A stretch of DNA of 64,000 nt from Neodontobutis hainanensis (lineage: Eukaryota; Chordata; Actinopteri; Gobiiformes; Odontobutidae), in NCBI GenBank assembly GCA_024349245.1, contig JALDNG010000022.1, forward strand, positions 4,063,001 to 4,127,000, in the 5' to 3' direction. The notes beneath the pieces are model-generated. The model saw only the letters and a program-made list of their open reading frames with translations. It had not been told where the DNA came from and ran no database searches. Below, piece by piece: positions 14,151-25,505 of this stretch (the stretch's first letter is position 1; each line of letters opens with the position of its first letter). The position numbers and the translations under genes are program-made.

Positions 14151-17100
14151 GTTTATTGATAACTCATGGCAGTGATTATCTTCAACCGAATCACACCGTG
14201 ACAACCAGTGTCAGTGCCATTTTGGTAAGTTACCAAAGTACATGACTTGTGTGTCTTATTAATTTTTGATTGTTCTGTGCCATGTAAAATCCATGAACAT
14301 CGTTAGCATAAGCTTGCAAATGTGCAAATGTAGCCACTAGCTTAGGGTAATGCTACATAGCTACCATAAAAACTACTTCACCCACTTTTACTCTCAGAGC
14401 CAATCCTGTCATTTAAATCATGTATAATGTATATTCACTTTGTATTATATAACAGCAAATGGACAGCACATTGATTTTTTTACACCTAGTTGCCTCAAAT
14501 TACTTTGCAGCAAAAGCTGAGATACATTTGAAGAAATGAGGCTGACTGCTTTAATGCTCTGTAGAAATACACAGCATTAACAAATGAAAGCCCAATTATA
14601 GTTATCCCCAACACAAAGTTATTTTATTGTAAATGTTCTGGAGCTTTTCTCAGTCCTACCAGAGGCTGTCCCTGGAGATATCCAAAAGAAAAACAGAAGT
14701 GTGACCTATTATCATTATTTTCTCTAAAAAGCCTTGTGGTGCTATAGTACACTGTCTACAATATCAGAAAGTGCTGCAAACATTACTTCAGATTTCACAG
14801 CATGGTCTTCAAATTAAAGCTCCCACACTTTTCTACTGTCTGTCTTTACTGTTGAAAGTGGGGAATGGACTGATGCACAAGGACATGTTGGCTTCCTGAT
14901 AATAAACAGGACATTTGAATAAATCAAGTCACAACCCAAATGCCAGAGTAAACAAGGTTTCATCGGTCAGAAAACAGGACTATGTTTGACAGACTTCTGG
15001 GACAGAGGCCAGGTTGAGGGGGGGCTGGGTATGTTACCTTCCCAAATAGCATCCGAGTACTCATGCTGGGTAAATGACTTTTCTGTATACTCACCGGGAT
15101 GAGCTGATTATTTTTTCCTGTGACTGCTCAGCTCTGTGTGTTAAATTAACATACAGAACCAGGTCAAAAGTAATCAAGGTCTAAATGAAAAAGTGGATCA
15201 TGACACCATCCGCCAGTGACGGGCGACAGATGAGTGACACCAGAGTGACAGTCGATACGAGGCCACAAAAACAACACGCTGCTTATGCCAGACACTGCAT
15301 CTCCGATTTTGTTTGTGCACAAAAACTCTCATTGGATGTGTAGTAGGAAAGCCAGTATAGTTTTATCAATAGTTTTTAATAATTGAGTCACATTTATGTG
15401 TGTAATAATAATAATTGTTTTACTGTTAATGTGACAAAAAAAAAAAAAAGTCACTAAAATGTGAAATGCGATTAAGGAGTTTACTGCTGCAGCTAAGATT
15501 ATCATGCTCTACATGACCTTATTCAGACTAAGGTAATTACAAAACCCTATGTATATTGCCAACGTCATATTTGAAGTATGCTCTTATTAGGGTTAAGATT
15601 GGAGTATTGCTGTGTAGGTGTAGTCAATATATATGTAGTTATTAAAAGAATTACCCAAAGACTGGCACTAAAATAATCTAACTGAAGTTCACGTGACACT
15701 TTTAGCGTCAGACCAATGCAGTCCTTCAATTATCTTTGCCTTGTTAAACATTCTGTCAATGTGATGCCTTTCACTTTTCTCACTTTTCTTCTCTTTTCAC
15801 TATTTATGTTTTTCTTTTCATGCTGTGACAGCAGACAGAGACCCCTCTCTATTAATTCCTTGAAAATAAAGCTTAGATGATGTCTTTTTTCAATAGATTA
15901 TTCCTATCATAAGATGTTGTGCTGGTGCTGTTCTGTCTTTGTAAATATACCTGGTACCCAGTACAATACTATTGCTATACGCCTACTTATTTAAATGAAT
16001 TTTAAATATATAATTATCTATAAAAAAGTTAAAATTGTAATTTGTCTGTTTAATATTCATGAATCAGTCAGTGTAATGCTATTGTTTCATTGGAGTGTCT
16101 GTGTGCAAATTAACCTTGTGTAATATATAATAATGCGCCTCAGTGTCACGAGATGCTAGTGACCTTGAATTGTTTTTTACTGTATGGCTGTGAGCTTCAA
16201 ATTTAGCTACTAACTAAAATGTTTAGAAGAAATGTTACATCAATAAGCATTAAATGTTAAACTCGCCTGTATTTGAAATGTATATTTCCAACTTAATGGT
16301 GCCGTGAGTAGTTATTAGCAGCAAGATTAGAGACTGTAAATCCACACCTTTTCTGAACCTCCTGTCGTCTATAAACAAATAGTTCAGATGGGTGCATCTA
16401 AAAAACAAAAGCCTTCAAAATTTTAACTTAAACACTCCCATACCTGTCACTGCTTCCACATGATTGCTCTGAACCGACAATGGGTCATGAACAAATGCTT
16501 TGCCTGGACAGTACAAGATCAGTTCTCTTCAGTGTGTTGAACTCACAAATTTTCCAGCTGCTGTGCAAGGTAACTTAACTACATTTTCTCATATTTTTTG
16601 TATCATTACTCAGAGATGTACCAGCCAGATCTGATAAAAAAGATTTAAACATTTTTATAAAAAGTTGTTTCCAATAAAGCCACAAAGTTGAATGTGTCTT
16701 TTTTTTTGCACACAGCATAAATTCAATCATCACCCTGTATTTATACTGCTGCATCTGTTTGACAGCCTGGTTCTCCATTAGCACAGGGTGGAGGACAGAC
16801 AAACAGAGGGGGACAAACAAAGGGAGAAACAAGACTGATGGGATGGGCTAAAAAACATCTAAAACTGAAAACACTGTTAAAAAATGACACTCAGACAAAT
16901 ACTCCCACACTGCATCTGCCATAACCAGCGTCATCCTCTTCTCTGAAGTCTAGACTGAACATCCTCACAAAGAGCCATATTTGTTATGTTTCCTCTCTGT
17001 CTGATTGCTGCGCATGATTAGATAACACACTGGCCCTGACAGACAATATTAACACAGGTTCCTTGAGCAATACTTGTCAGCTGACTCTAATTAGTCATAC

Positions 17101-18357
17101 CTGTCATCATAACAAAAAACCCGAACGAAACATAAACGAGCGAAAGTAAAAATAGAGGCCGATACTGAATCAACACAAAATAATTACACCCCTGAAAGCA
17201 ATTATGTCGGTCAGTGTTGTGTATTGTGGAGAGCAGCAGATGTCATGGTCATCAAGTGGCTCCCCATTCACTCATTCCATAAGCACCACTGAAAAAAAGA
17301 GAAGCTGTTCCAATCAAGATGTCAAATGTGTGCGCCTGCAGCCTGAATACAATTGAACACACAGATCGATACCACCCAAAGCTGCAATTTGTCAGGGTCC
17401 TCTGTCTGGCGTTATCTTAAACATTCAGTGATAGGAATATTATAGTGCCAAACAAGTTCGACCGCTTGCCAAGCTGACTGAGCTCATTATTTCACCGTTC
17501 AAGTACTGCGGCCTGGCCGTTGGGTCTAAATATGGGAATAGGCTCAGTAATGTAAGAGGAGAGCGGCAGGGATTAGGAGTATTGCATTAGAGGATGAGCT
17601 TTCTCAATTCACCGCTCAATTCAGAATTACCCCTTGAACCTTATCCCCCAGTAAATTGTCTCTGTCCTGGAAAAATGACTCGCAGTGAAGTGCAAAATCC
17701 CAGGAGTTGCATACTTTAATGGAAGTGGAAAAAACTGATTTGTTTTAAGGTCACGGTAATGGTGTTGCTGTACAGATGGAATTATCTCTGTAATCGAGGT
17801 ACACCGTTTCTTTAGCACTCTCCCCTTTGTTCTTGTGTGTGAGGTTGGCATTGGAGTTCCTGTTTCTGCAGCGAGGAAACAGAGCTCAGTAGAATCCTTT
17901 TGACATTTTAAAAATTATTTATTTATTTTTTGGGGTTTATTGAGCGAGCAACAGCCGCCTGAACTTTGCAGTACAGTAGAACTTGAAAAGTGCTTCAAAG
18001 AAAAAGCTTTTGCTGGTATTTAAAGATATCGCTGTGTCTGGGTGCTTTATTTGAACAGTATACTTCTTTGCCAGATGCACTGTCTTTCTTCAAAATGTTC
18101 TCTTAGCAAAGAATATCCGTATAGTATTTAATGTGCACTCAAAGAGATAACATTTGACAACTGCTTGGATTGACAGAACATCCAAAAATACAAAATGCAT
18201 TGCTTAGAAATGACATTATTCTGTAAAATGATGTACTGCAGCTTAAACTGTGCAGGCCTCTTTTAAGCTCGCTAGTGTGACACTAGTGGGAGATTCTCTG
18301 AACAATATTTGGTCCCAGTCGGCCTTGTGTCCCATTTATGCTTATCCACACAGTAAA
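14151..18357. other. Intergenic, no gene; possible regulatory stretches
   Basis: No exon or long ORF is recognised. Much of it is AT-rich and of low information. The interval around 17100-17640 is more mixed in base composition and free of recognised repeats, which is how conserved non-coding elements often look, but a single sequence cannot show conservation. Confidence 0.4.
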
Positions 18358-18655
18358 AAGGCAGATGATGATAATGTTTGGAGGTGGGCTTATAAAAGGT
18401 ATTAATATTGATCAATTACCCACACTACAGAATCACTTTTTCCACACAAACACAATATGCTTTCAGAAATTACTAAATGATGAAGGCCAAATGATCAGAA
18501 TATCTTTCAATGCAACTGAAAATAAGGGTCAGTACAGAAGACAAAAAGGAGACTGGCAACTGAAGTTGGCAGAAATATGAATCTTAGTTTATATAATTTT
18601 AGTGCAGACCTTATCAAGGACTCTTCTGATGCTAATTCAAAAAAATAATGCTATG
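18358..18655 (+). repeat. Dispersed repeat, copy 1
   Basis: Shares long runs with 20237-20540, including TTTCAGAAATTACTAAATGA, GATGAAGGCCAAATGA and CAATGCAACTGAAAATAAGG in the same order and orientation. The flanks differ. It is either an unclassified interspersed element or a local duplication about 1.9 kb apart. Confidence 0.75.
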
Positions 18656-18659
18656 GTAT

Positions 18660-18805
18660 GGTATAATTTTTATTTGTACAGGGACAGTGCACAACAATAC
18701 ATTAACCAAGACAAAGCCAAAAGGAGATGTTTGGGGCCAGATTATAGCAAAGATGCTAATTTACACCTGTAGTCCCTGGGCAGGGGGATGTTTCACAAAT
18801 AAATG
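18660..18805 (+). repeat. Retroelement 3'-tail-like interspersed repeat
   Basis: TTTTATTTGTACAGGGACAG near the start and TGTAGTCCCTGGGCAGG near the end match a 3'-end module I recall as frequent in fish genomes and probably LINE-derived. No coding part is present. Confidence 0.5.
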
Positions 18806-20236
18806 AAATAAATAACAGTAATAGTTGTAAATGGATTAATAGACCAGTCGATAATATAAACACAATGTCACACAATCAACCATTATTTACTCTAAAATAA
18901 TCTCACTCACTCTCTGCATACACACTCATATTCTCAAACATTCATCCCATCCATACCCACTTTCAATCCTAATGAGTGCAAACTTTTTTAGATAACAGCC
19001 TTTGCCAGGCATTGTCATGCTAATTAAATAATATGATAATAGGCCCTGTCAGTTGTCCCTTCACTTTCTCTCAAAAGTATAAAGCCGTTACTTTGGTATT
19101 CGTATAAATTCTTACCCCTGAGCTGAATGAGCCCAGCTCCAATAGTCGGTAATTCAAAGGGGCAGGCCTTCAATGTCAATCACCAAATTTTAGAGCTGAG
19201 GCTGGGTAGGGCTTTAAAAAATAAAATAAAAAATAAGAGAAGCTAATTGTTTAGTTGCAATATAATTTAAAAGGTCAGGATATGGCCAGTCAGGAAAGTC
19301 AGACATTTCCAGCAGAAAAAAGCATAAAAGAGGTCAGAAGCTGGTGAACTGAGGTGTTTCTTGTGTGTTTAATTGTCTGTGTCTCCAATAAGCACAAAAC
19401 CTGTTTGGTACAACTATTTATAAAACCACAAAGAGCATCAATTTTATTCTAGCAAATAGATGCATTGTTTTACTTTGACCCACATTTCTTAAAAGGATTG
19501 GTGTGCAGCAATTAGTTAAACATCCACACAGGTGAGTAGCAATACAAATTAATGATTGAAAATAGTCATGTCTGATTGACCTTTTGTGCCAAGAGCATTG
19601 TCTCATCATGAACATCCTGAACGTCTGGCTGGCAATAAGCATTTGTAGAGCGTGTGGGTGAAGTACGTCGATGTTGGTTTACACTGTGGAAGATTTGTTT
19701 CTGTTTCGAAGAATGGAGGCAATACAACATCATAAATCATTTCAAGTAGTGTGAGCTTGGTTTAATAGTGGGTAAGTAGCTCAACAATGGCTGCTGCATG
19801 TGTCTCATAACTCATCTGAGTGGGGTGCAGTAAAAATGTAAATTGAAAAGAAACCCCTTGAATTATTTTAATGATTTTTCAAATTGATAGTTACCACATT
19901 TGTCAGTTTCATTTTCACTAGCAACATTCTTTTATTGTAAGTATCACAAAAGGTAGTAAGAGCAGATGTGTCCTTTGTAATTGACTGCCATGTTGCATCA
20001 CAGCCTTAAAAAGGTGAAATGTACTTGCAGTTGGACAGTGGCGGCAGGTTAATGCAGGGGAACGGGATTTAGGACTGCAAAAACAAGTATAAGCAACGTA
20101 AGATTAAATAAATGATGCCAATAAATATATACATTCTCTCTGTCTGCATCCGTTTGTAGGTCTCCAAACCTTTTCTGGTGTTTTTGCTGATATTATCCAT
20201 CTTTTGTATGGGGTAACACTGAACTGTTGCCTTTCT
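18806..20236. other. Intergenic, nothing recognised
   Basis: AT-rich sequence between the two dispersed repeat copies. No gene, RNA gene or recognisable mobile element is seen. Confidence 0.5.
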
Positions 20237-20540
20237 GCTCTCAGTGGTGGATGGTGGTGATGTTTGATGGGTGGGCTTACAAAAGGTATTAAGATTGATC
20301 AATAGCCCACACTAAAGATGTACCAGAATGATTTCAAACAAACTAAATATGCTTTCAGAAATTACTAAATGATGAAGGCCAAATGACTGGAAGATCTTTC
20401 AATGCAACTGAAAATAAGGGTCATTACAGATGACAGAAGGACTGGCAATAGAAGATGGTAGAAATATGAGAAATGTTTATATCATTTCAGTGCAGCTCTT
20501 CTCTTCTGATACTAATTCAACAAATAATGCTAATTGAAAA
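20237..20540 (+). repeat. Dispersed repeat, copy 2
   Basis: Diverged second copy of 18358-18655 in the same orientation. It differs by scattered substitutions and small indels and leads directly into an A/T-rich run and the AAT microsatellite. Confidence 0.75.
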
Positions 20541-20590
20541 AAAATATATATATATAAACAAAATAATACAATTATTATCATTAATACAAC

Positions 20591-20680
<90 letters not shown>
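20591..20680 (+). repeat. (AAT)30 microsatellite
   Basis: Thirty uninterrupted AAT units, preceded by imperfect TA and ATTATT runs. On the minus strand it produces a meaningless poly-isoleucine ORF. Perfect repeats of this length are normally highly polymorphic. Confidence 0.97.
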
Positions 20681-20681
<1 letters not shown>

Positions 20682-20829
20682 TGGCACCCATTTCGGTACC
20701 TACCTCCAAACATTCTCACACATTCATACACCAGTGCCACAGACACTGAGGGCTAGGTGATATTAGGTAGCTGTCAGTTCTACTCTCAAAAGTACACTAA
20801 AGCCTGTATATTGTTGGTATCTGCCCAAA

Positions 20830-21795
20830 TTCAAACAGAACACTCAAAGTAGAAGTCTATAGGAAGCCAACACACATGAATCAATATTTGCTGTTGGATT
20901 CCCACCACCCTCTGCATCACAAGCTAGGGGTCATCAGGACTCTTTAGCACAGAGCACAAGAGGTGCCGGAAAGAAGAACAACACATCTGTAAAGCCCTGA
21001 GAGACTGTGGATACCCCATTCAACAAAACCAAGAGGTTACAGAAACAAAACAGACAGGAACCAGGGACAAAAGGGAAGGGTGTGTATCCCTTACGTGTCT
21101 GGTTTCTCTGAAAAATATAAAAGGATTTTCTACAAACACAACGTTTCATTCCACTTTAAACCAGGTATTACTCTGCATCAAAAACTGGTCCATCCTAAAG
21201 ACAAGAACCCCTCTCACAAACAGAGTAATGTGGTTTATGCAGCTCAGTTCAGCAAAGAGTGCAGTGACAGTTATGTTGGAGAAACATTTTTCATTACATT
21301 TACATTTAGTCATATAGCATATGCTTTTATCAAAAGCGACTTACATTCCCCAGTGTTAAAACAAAACAACAGCTTCACAAGAGGATGTATCAGCACAGAA
21401 GAGCCAATCCTGGAGGACCTGAATCTGCAGTCCACCTCCACCTCAAAGAGAAAGGATATTCCTTTGAGGACAGCAATGTTCCCATTTTGGCCAGAGAGGG
21501 CAGATGGTTTGAGAGGGTTGTGATGGAAGCCATTTTTGTTAAAATGGAAAAAAAGCCCTCTCTGAACAGAGGAGGTGGCCTCAGATTCACAGCCTGGTTC
21601 TCAGGTTTAGTTTCCGGTCAAACCCCTCCCTCTAGAGATATAAGCTCAGCTCTCTTACAGTAGATCTCAGAATTGATAAAGTCTCTTGGAATTAGAGACG
21701 AAAAATTCACCTTGAAAACTGACTCCAGATGCTTTTGGTTTTAACCTTTTCTTCAAGATGACCTGGATGACTGAGAACCTTCACAGACATGTGGT
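20830..21795 (+). mobile_element. Penelope-like retroelement remnant (RT end plus GIY-YIG nuclease)
   Basis: Translated pieces on the plus strand resemble the C-terminal part of fish Penelope-like elements: VEVYRKPTH and DSHHPLHHKLGVIRT from the end of the reverse transcriptase, then LVHPKDK, KQSNVVYA and SYVGET from the GIY-YIG endonuclease, then HLHLKEKGYSFEDSNV and PSLNRGGGLRF. The reading frame is broken by stops, frameshifts and a nested insertion at 21287-21358, so the copy is dead. The 3' part with GACCTGGATGACTGAGAACC also looks element-derived. The 5' portion of the reverse transcriptase is missing. Element class fairly sure; family not determined. Confidence 0.75.
21287..21358 (+). 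mobile_element. Small nested insertion within the Penelope-like remnant
   Basis: About 72 bp beginning TTTTTCATTACATTTACA and containing AAAAGCGACTTACAT interrupts the GIY-YIG coding sequence just after SYVGET. AAACA at 21282-21286 and 21359-21363 flanks it as a likely target-site duplication. The inserted sequence is related to the tail of the SINE at 3950-4090. Confidence 0.65.
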
Positions 21796-21854
21796 AGAGT
21801 TAGCAATAGGCACCAAACATCACAAATTGTGTATAAACTCAATAGCACGATAGC

Positions 21855-21867
21855 CATAAGCTAATGA

Positions 21868-21911
<44 letters not shown>

Positions 21912-21929
21912 CTAATTAATTAGCTTATG
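21855..21929. repeat. AT-rich palindrome around an (AT)n run
   Basis: Arms CATAAGCTAAT (21855-21865) and ATTAGCTTATG (21919-21929) are perfect reverse complements and enclose an imperfectly symmetrical core with about 38 bp of alternating AT (21872-21909). Such sequence can extrude a cruciform and is prone to length change. Confidence 0.85.
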
Positions 21930-24900
21930 CTGTAGCTATAATACTAAATAATAAATTGCTATGTTAATGTATTCTTTGTTTTTTATACTCTTGCATTGTG
22001 CTCCTTTCTCACCGACTTTATGAAAAACAGTATTTTTATTTAGGGGTTTAAGTGGCTAACTCATTAAAATGAATGGTGAAGTCCGGTACTTAATTTCACA
22101 AATTGCGTCACAGCTATTGCGGACATCACGCCTGGAAGGGTCTATTCTTCACATTAAACTTACAGGAGGTGCACCTCTGTTGTCCTGACAAATGTAAACA
22201 CAGCATCAGGGAAAGTCCTCCGAAGTTACAGAACCATACAATGTGACGATATGTGAGCTTTTGAGTGCGGACCTAGGTGTGTACTTTAGTTGTGAGAACT
22301 GTCTCTGTCAGTTTTTAATAGGGGTGTAATGATTTAAGAAGCACTGTGCAGCACCTTGAGGCATACAATAGCTTACCTAATGATTAATGAAAGCATACTT
22401 AAGACCAGCCCGAAATATGTGGAGCAGAAAGAAGCCTCGCAAACCAAACCCTCTTGTGAAGTGAGCAATAGTGGAACTTCAAATAAGATAACTATTAAAA
22501 ACCAAGGCCACCAGGTTCCCAGTGATCTTATCTTTGTTGCTTCAAAAATATGTGATATTTAGTTCAATAACAATTACATTAGAATGTCGCTCATATTTGT
22601 TTCGAAGTCCTGTTCAAATTAGGAAAATGTGAACTGCTTCCAATTTACTTTTTGAAAGCCTGTAAATATTGGCTCTTAAGTCCCCCACAGTGCACTGGAA
22701 CAACATCAATTCTAGCGCTGAGCAATTTGTTTTCTATTTGCAAGTCCAGCTGAGCCTCTGCACAGGTCTCCTAAACCCGGCTCCATTCATCGCATCCTTC
22801 GCTGACCTTTTCAAAAAATGTAATCAAATTGACTTTGTCACCCATTCTAAAAAAGCTACTTGTACTGCACCAAAGTCTATTTTACAAACAAGTGTACGTT
22901 CAGAAGCAACTGTCTGGAGATGAAAATGTTAAAAGGACGTATTCTCACTTGTCTGCTGTGGCACCCGAATGTGTGTCCGGAACCTAGTGACGGCAGCTTT
23001 TAAACAGCCCTGGCAAGAGGTCAGAGGACAAGCACCGCTATCATACACACTGAAAGAATCTATTAATCCTCAAGAGCTCCTGTCACACACAATGACAAAA
23101 ACAAGGGAGAGAGCGGGCTTTCTTCAAACAAAAGCCACTTAATGTGCCGTGTTGTATCCGCACACTCTGAAGAAGACATGAGAAATGTGAAGATGGGTGC
23201 TATTAAGAATGAAAAATAGCTGAATACTAGAGAGCACTGCTGCTAAAACAAAATGCCAAATGAGAATATCATAAGCATATGTTCCTATTCAACAAATGGC
23301 ATGACCCATCCGTACCATCTAAATATACGCTTCATGTGTTATCCAAAAACACGTTGGTGGTGATTCTTTTCGCTCACAGTCAGCGTCCCATGACACAAGA
23401 CTCTATGGGGTCTGCTTTTGCTCTTAAATACTGTCACACATAAATTCCCACAAGCCAGAGTAGTGTTGTTTCCTGTCCATCTCAAATCTCTACGGATGAC
23501 TCACTGAGCATTTTTCCTCTGTTTACAATCTCTTTTAGAAATATGTAAAAAAGACAGAAAAAAAGGTTCTGTCATAAAAAGAGGTTCTGTCATACTTTTG
23601 GCACTTGTTAAGAGACAAAAGATTGACTGTATTCTTCAAAACAAGTTCGGCCAATTATTTTCCTACAGACAAGGGTTGAGCTCATTTATATACCAGTTTT
23701 TCTACAAGTTTTGAAGTACAGTCTGTCAAATTTACATAAACAGGAAACGATTAACCTCGTCCAAAAACACTCAATTTTGTCATTATCAAAGTTTAGACCA
23801 AAAACAACGTGTCAAAATCTGCCAGCTTTGAACCCCTATCAATTTTTTTTTCTTTTAATCCATGAAAGTGGCTTTCCTGGCCTGGATGCCTTTTGTTGCT
23901 GTTGCCAGGCAACCACCAAAGAACTTAGGAAATCACAAAGAATGTAACAAACACGGATAATTTGCTTATTTTGAGAATAATAAAAAATCAACACAATATA
24001 ACATATAAAACAATTAAGAGGGTTTATAAGAGGTTTCAGTTTGGTAGAGTTTAGAATTGGTAAAGTGAGCTTAACTACAATTTATTTGTTGCTAGCCTTG
24101 CTAATATCTATTGGGGATTAGCCAAACTTAAAATTTTTAGTTTTATCTATTTTATCACTTAATGGAAAATGTGTTAAATTTACTGCAAGTACATTCAGAA
24201 CCAACATATTATCACGTTGCAGAGGTTTTAGAAGATTTTTGGCTAATTATCTTAACACTTTTTAGCTAGCTACGGTACTTCTTCCATGAGCCTATAGCTA
24301 ACCTTTATGCTAGGTTATGTATCTCTGAGTATAATCCACTTATTTAAACGTAACAAATTTGACTTATACTACGCACACATTAAAGTCCAAATCTTAAATA
24401 ACCTTAGACAGTATCATCTTTATTGTTTCTTTGGCTACTAACACTGACAAACATTCATAGCCAAGATACAAAGAAGTAGTTGAGTTGAGTCTGTGTTGTA
24501 AAAGTCTGAGTTGAATAAATAATGTGCTTTAGGAACACAACAATCTATCTTCGCATAGATATTACTGTACAAAAGGTCTTCTTTTATAGTTCTGTACATT
24601 TGGAACACCAACATGAACAATATTTTTTAAAGAAGTGCCGACAATGCTGGCACATGTCCCCGTTGTCCCTATTGGCCCTTTTTACAAGAAATGATAAAAA
24701 ACATCACTATGATAGTATTACACTCAGTAGTCAGTCAATAAATACAGCTTATTCTCTTTTTTGAAGTGTTTTAGAGCTCCCCATGTTTATAACTATATTG
24801 CTGCAGGATGAAAAGCATGAATTTTGAAGACAAAAGCAGTTACATATTACTGATGTAAAAAAAAAGACTGTTCAAATCCTTCACATCAATTTGGTGATCA

Positions 24901-25363
24901 TTAGAGATAAAAGCTTGTTTTCTTGTCACAGCAGCTGTGCAAAAAATAAAAAATAAAAATAAAAAAACAGGCGTTCACTGAAGCTATTGTCAACTCCAGC
25001 TGTGCTTTTTCATCCAGACAGACCATTCTTTATAAATTTTGTGTGGTTACTTCTTGTGTAATATATTTGACAAAATGATGGTAATCACCTTCTATGCATA
25101 ATGATGTCTGTGAAACACACCGTTTCACAGGTTATAGCGCAAAAAGGCCTGAAATATGTCACTACTTACAAAGATTGTCTGCCGTCTGCCGAAGGTGAAC
25201 CCACATTTTAAAAGGAACAAGTAGGCAGATCCTAAAATAGCTTGTAGGGCTTTAATCAAGAACAATTACATCCACTTTTAAAGGTGACACAGATGCTTGC
25301 TGCCTTAACATATCATTATTGAGTATTAAGTAATATTAAAAGTGCAGTTTCTTTTCTCACTTT
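21930..25363. other. Intergenic, no gene recognised
   Basis: AT-rich sequence with only short non-homologous ORFs. The interval around 22650-23110 is more mixed in composition and repeat-free. The right end runs into the 3' flank of the histamine receptor gene. Confidence 0.5.
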
Positions 25364-25369
25364 TTTATT
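25364..25369 (-). terminator. Candidate poly(A) signal of the histamine receptor gene
   Basis: TTTATT on the plus strand reads AATAAA on the minus strand, about 137 bases after the receptor stop codon. Position and strand fit. Confidence 0.5.
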
Positions 25370-25505
25370 GCTATCTCTTTCTTTTTGTCACATTTCCCTT
25401 AAGTTATAAACCCCTTTTTTATGGAAGAACAGTGTATTTTTACAGTATTTGACCAACAACATAAAATACTGTATTCATAAAGCATGGAAGTGCCACTGAT
25501 TTTAT

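Noticed and set aside
20477..20746. Minus-strand ORF with poly-isoleucine
   Set aside because: It is only a translation of the AAT microsatellite.
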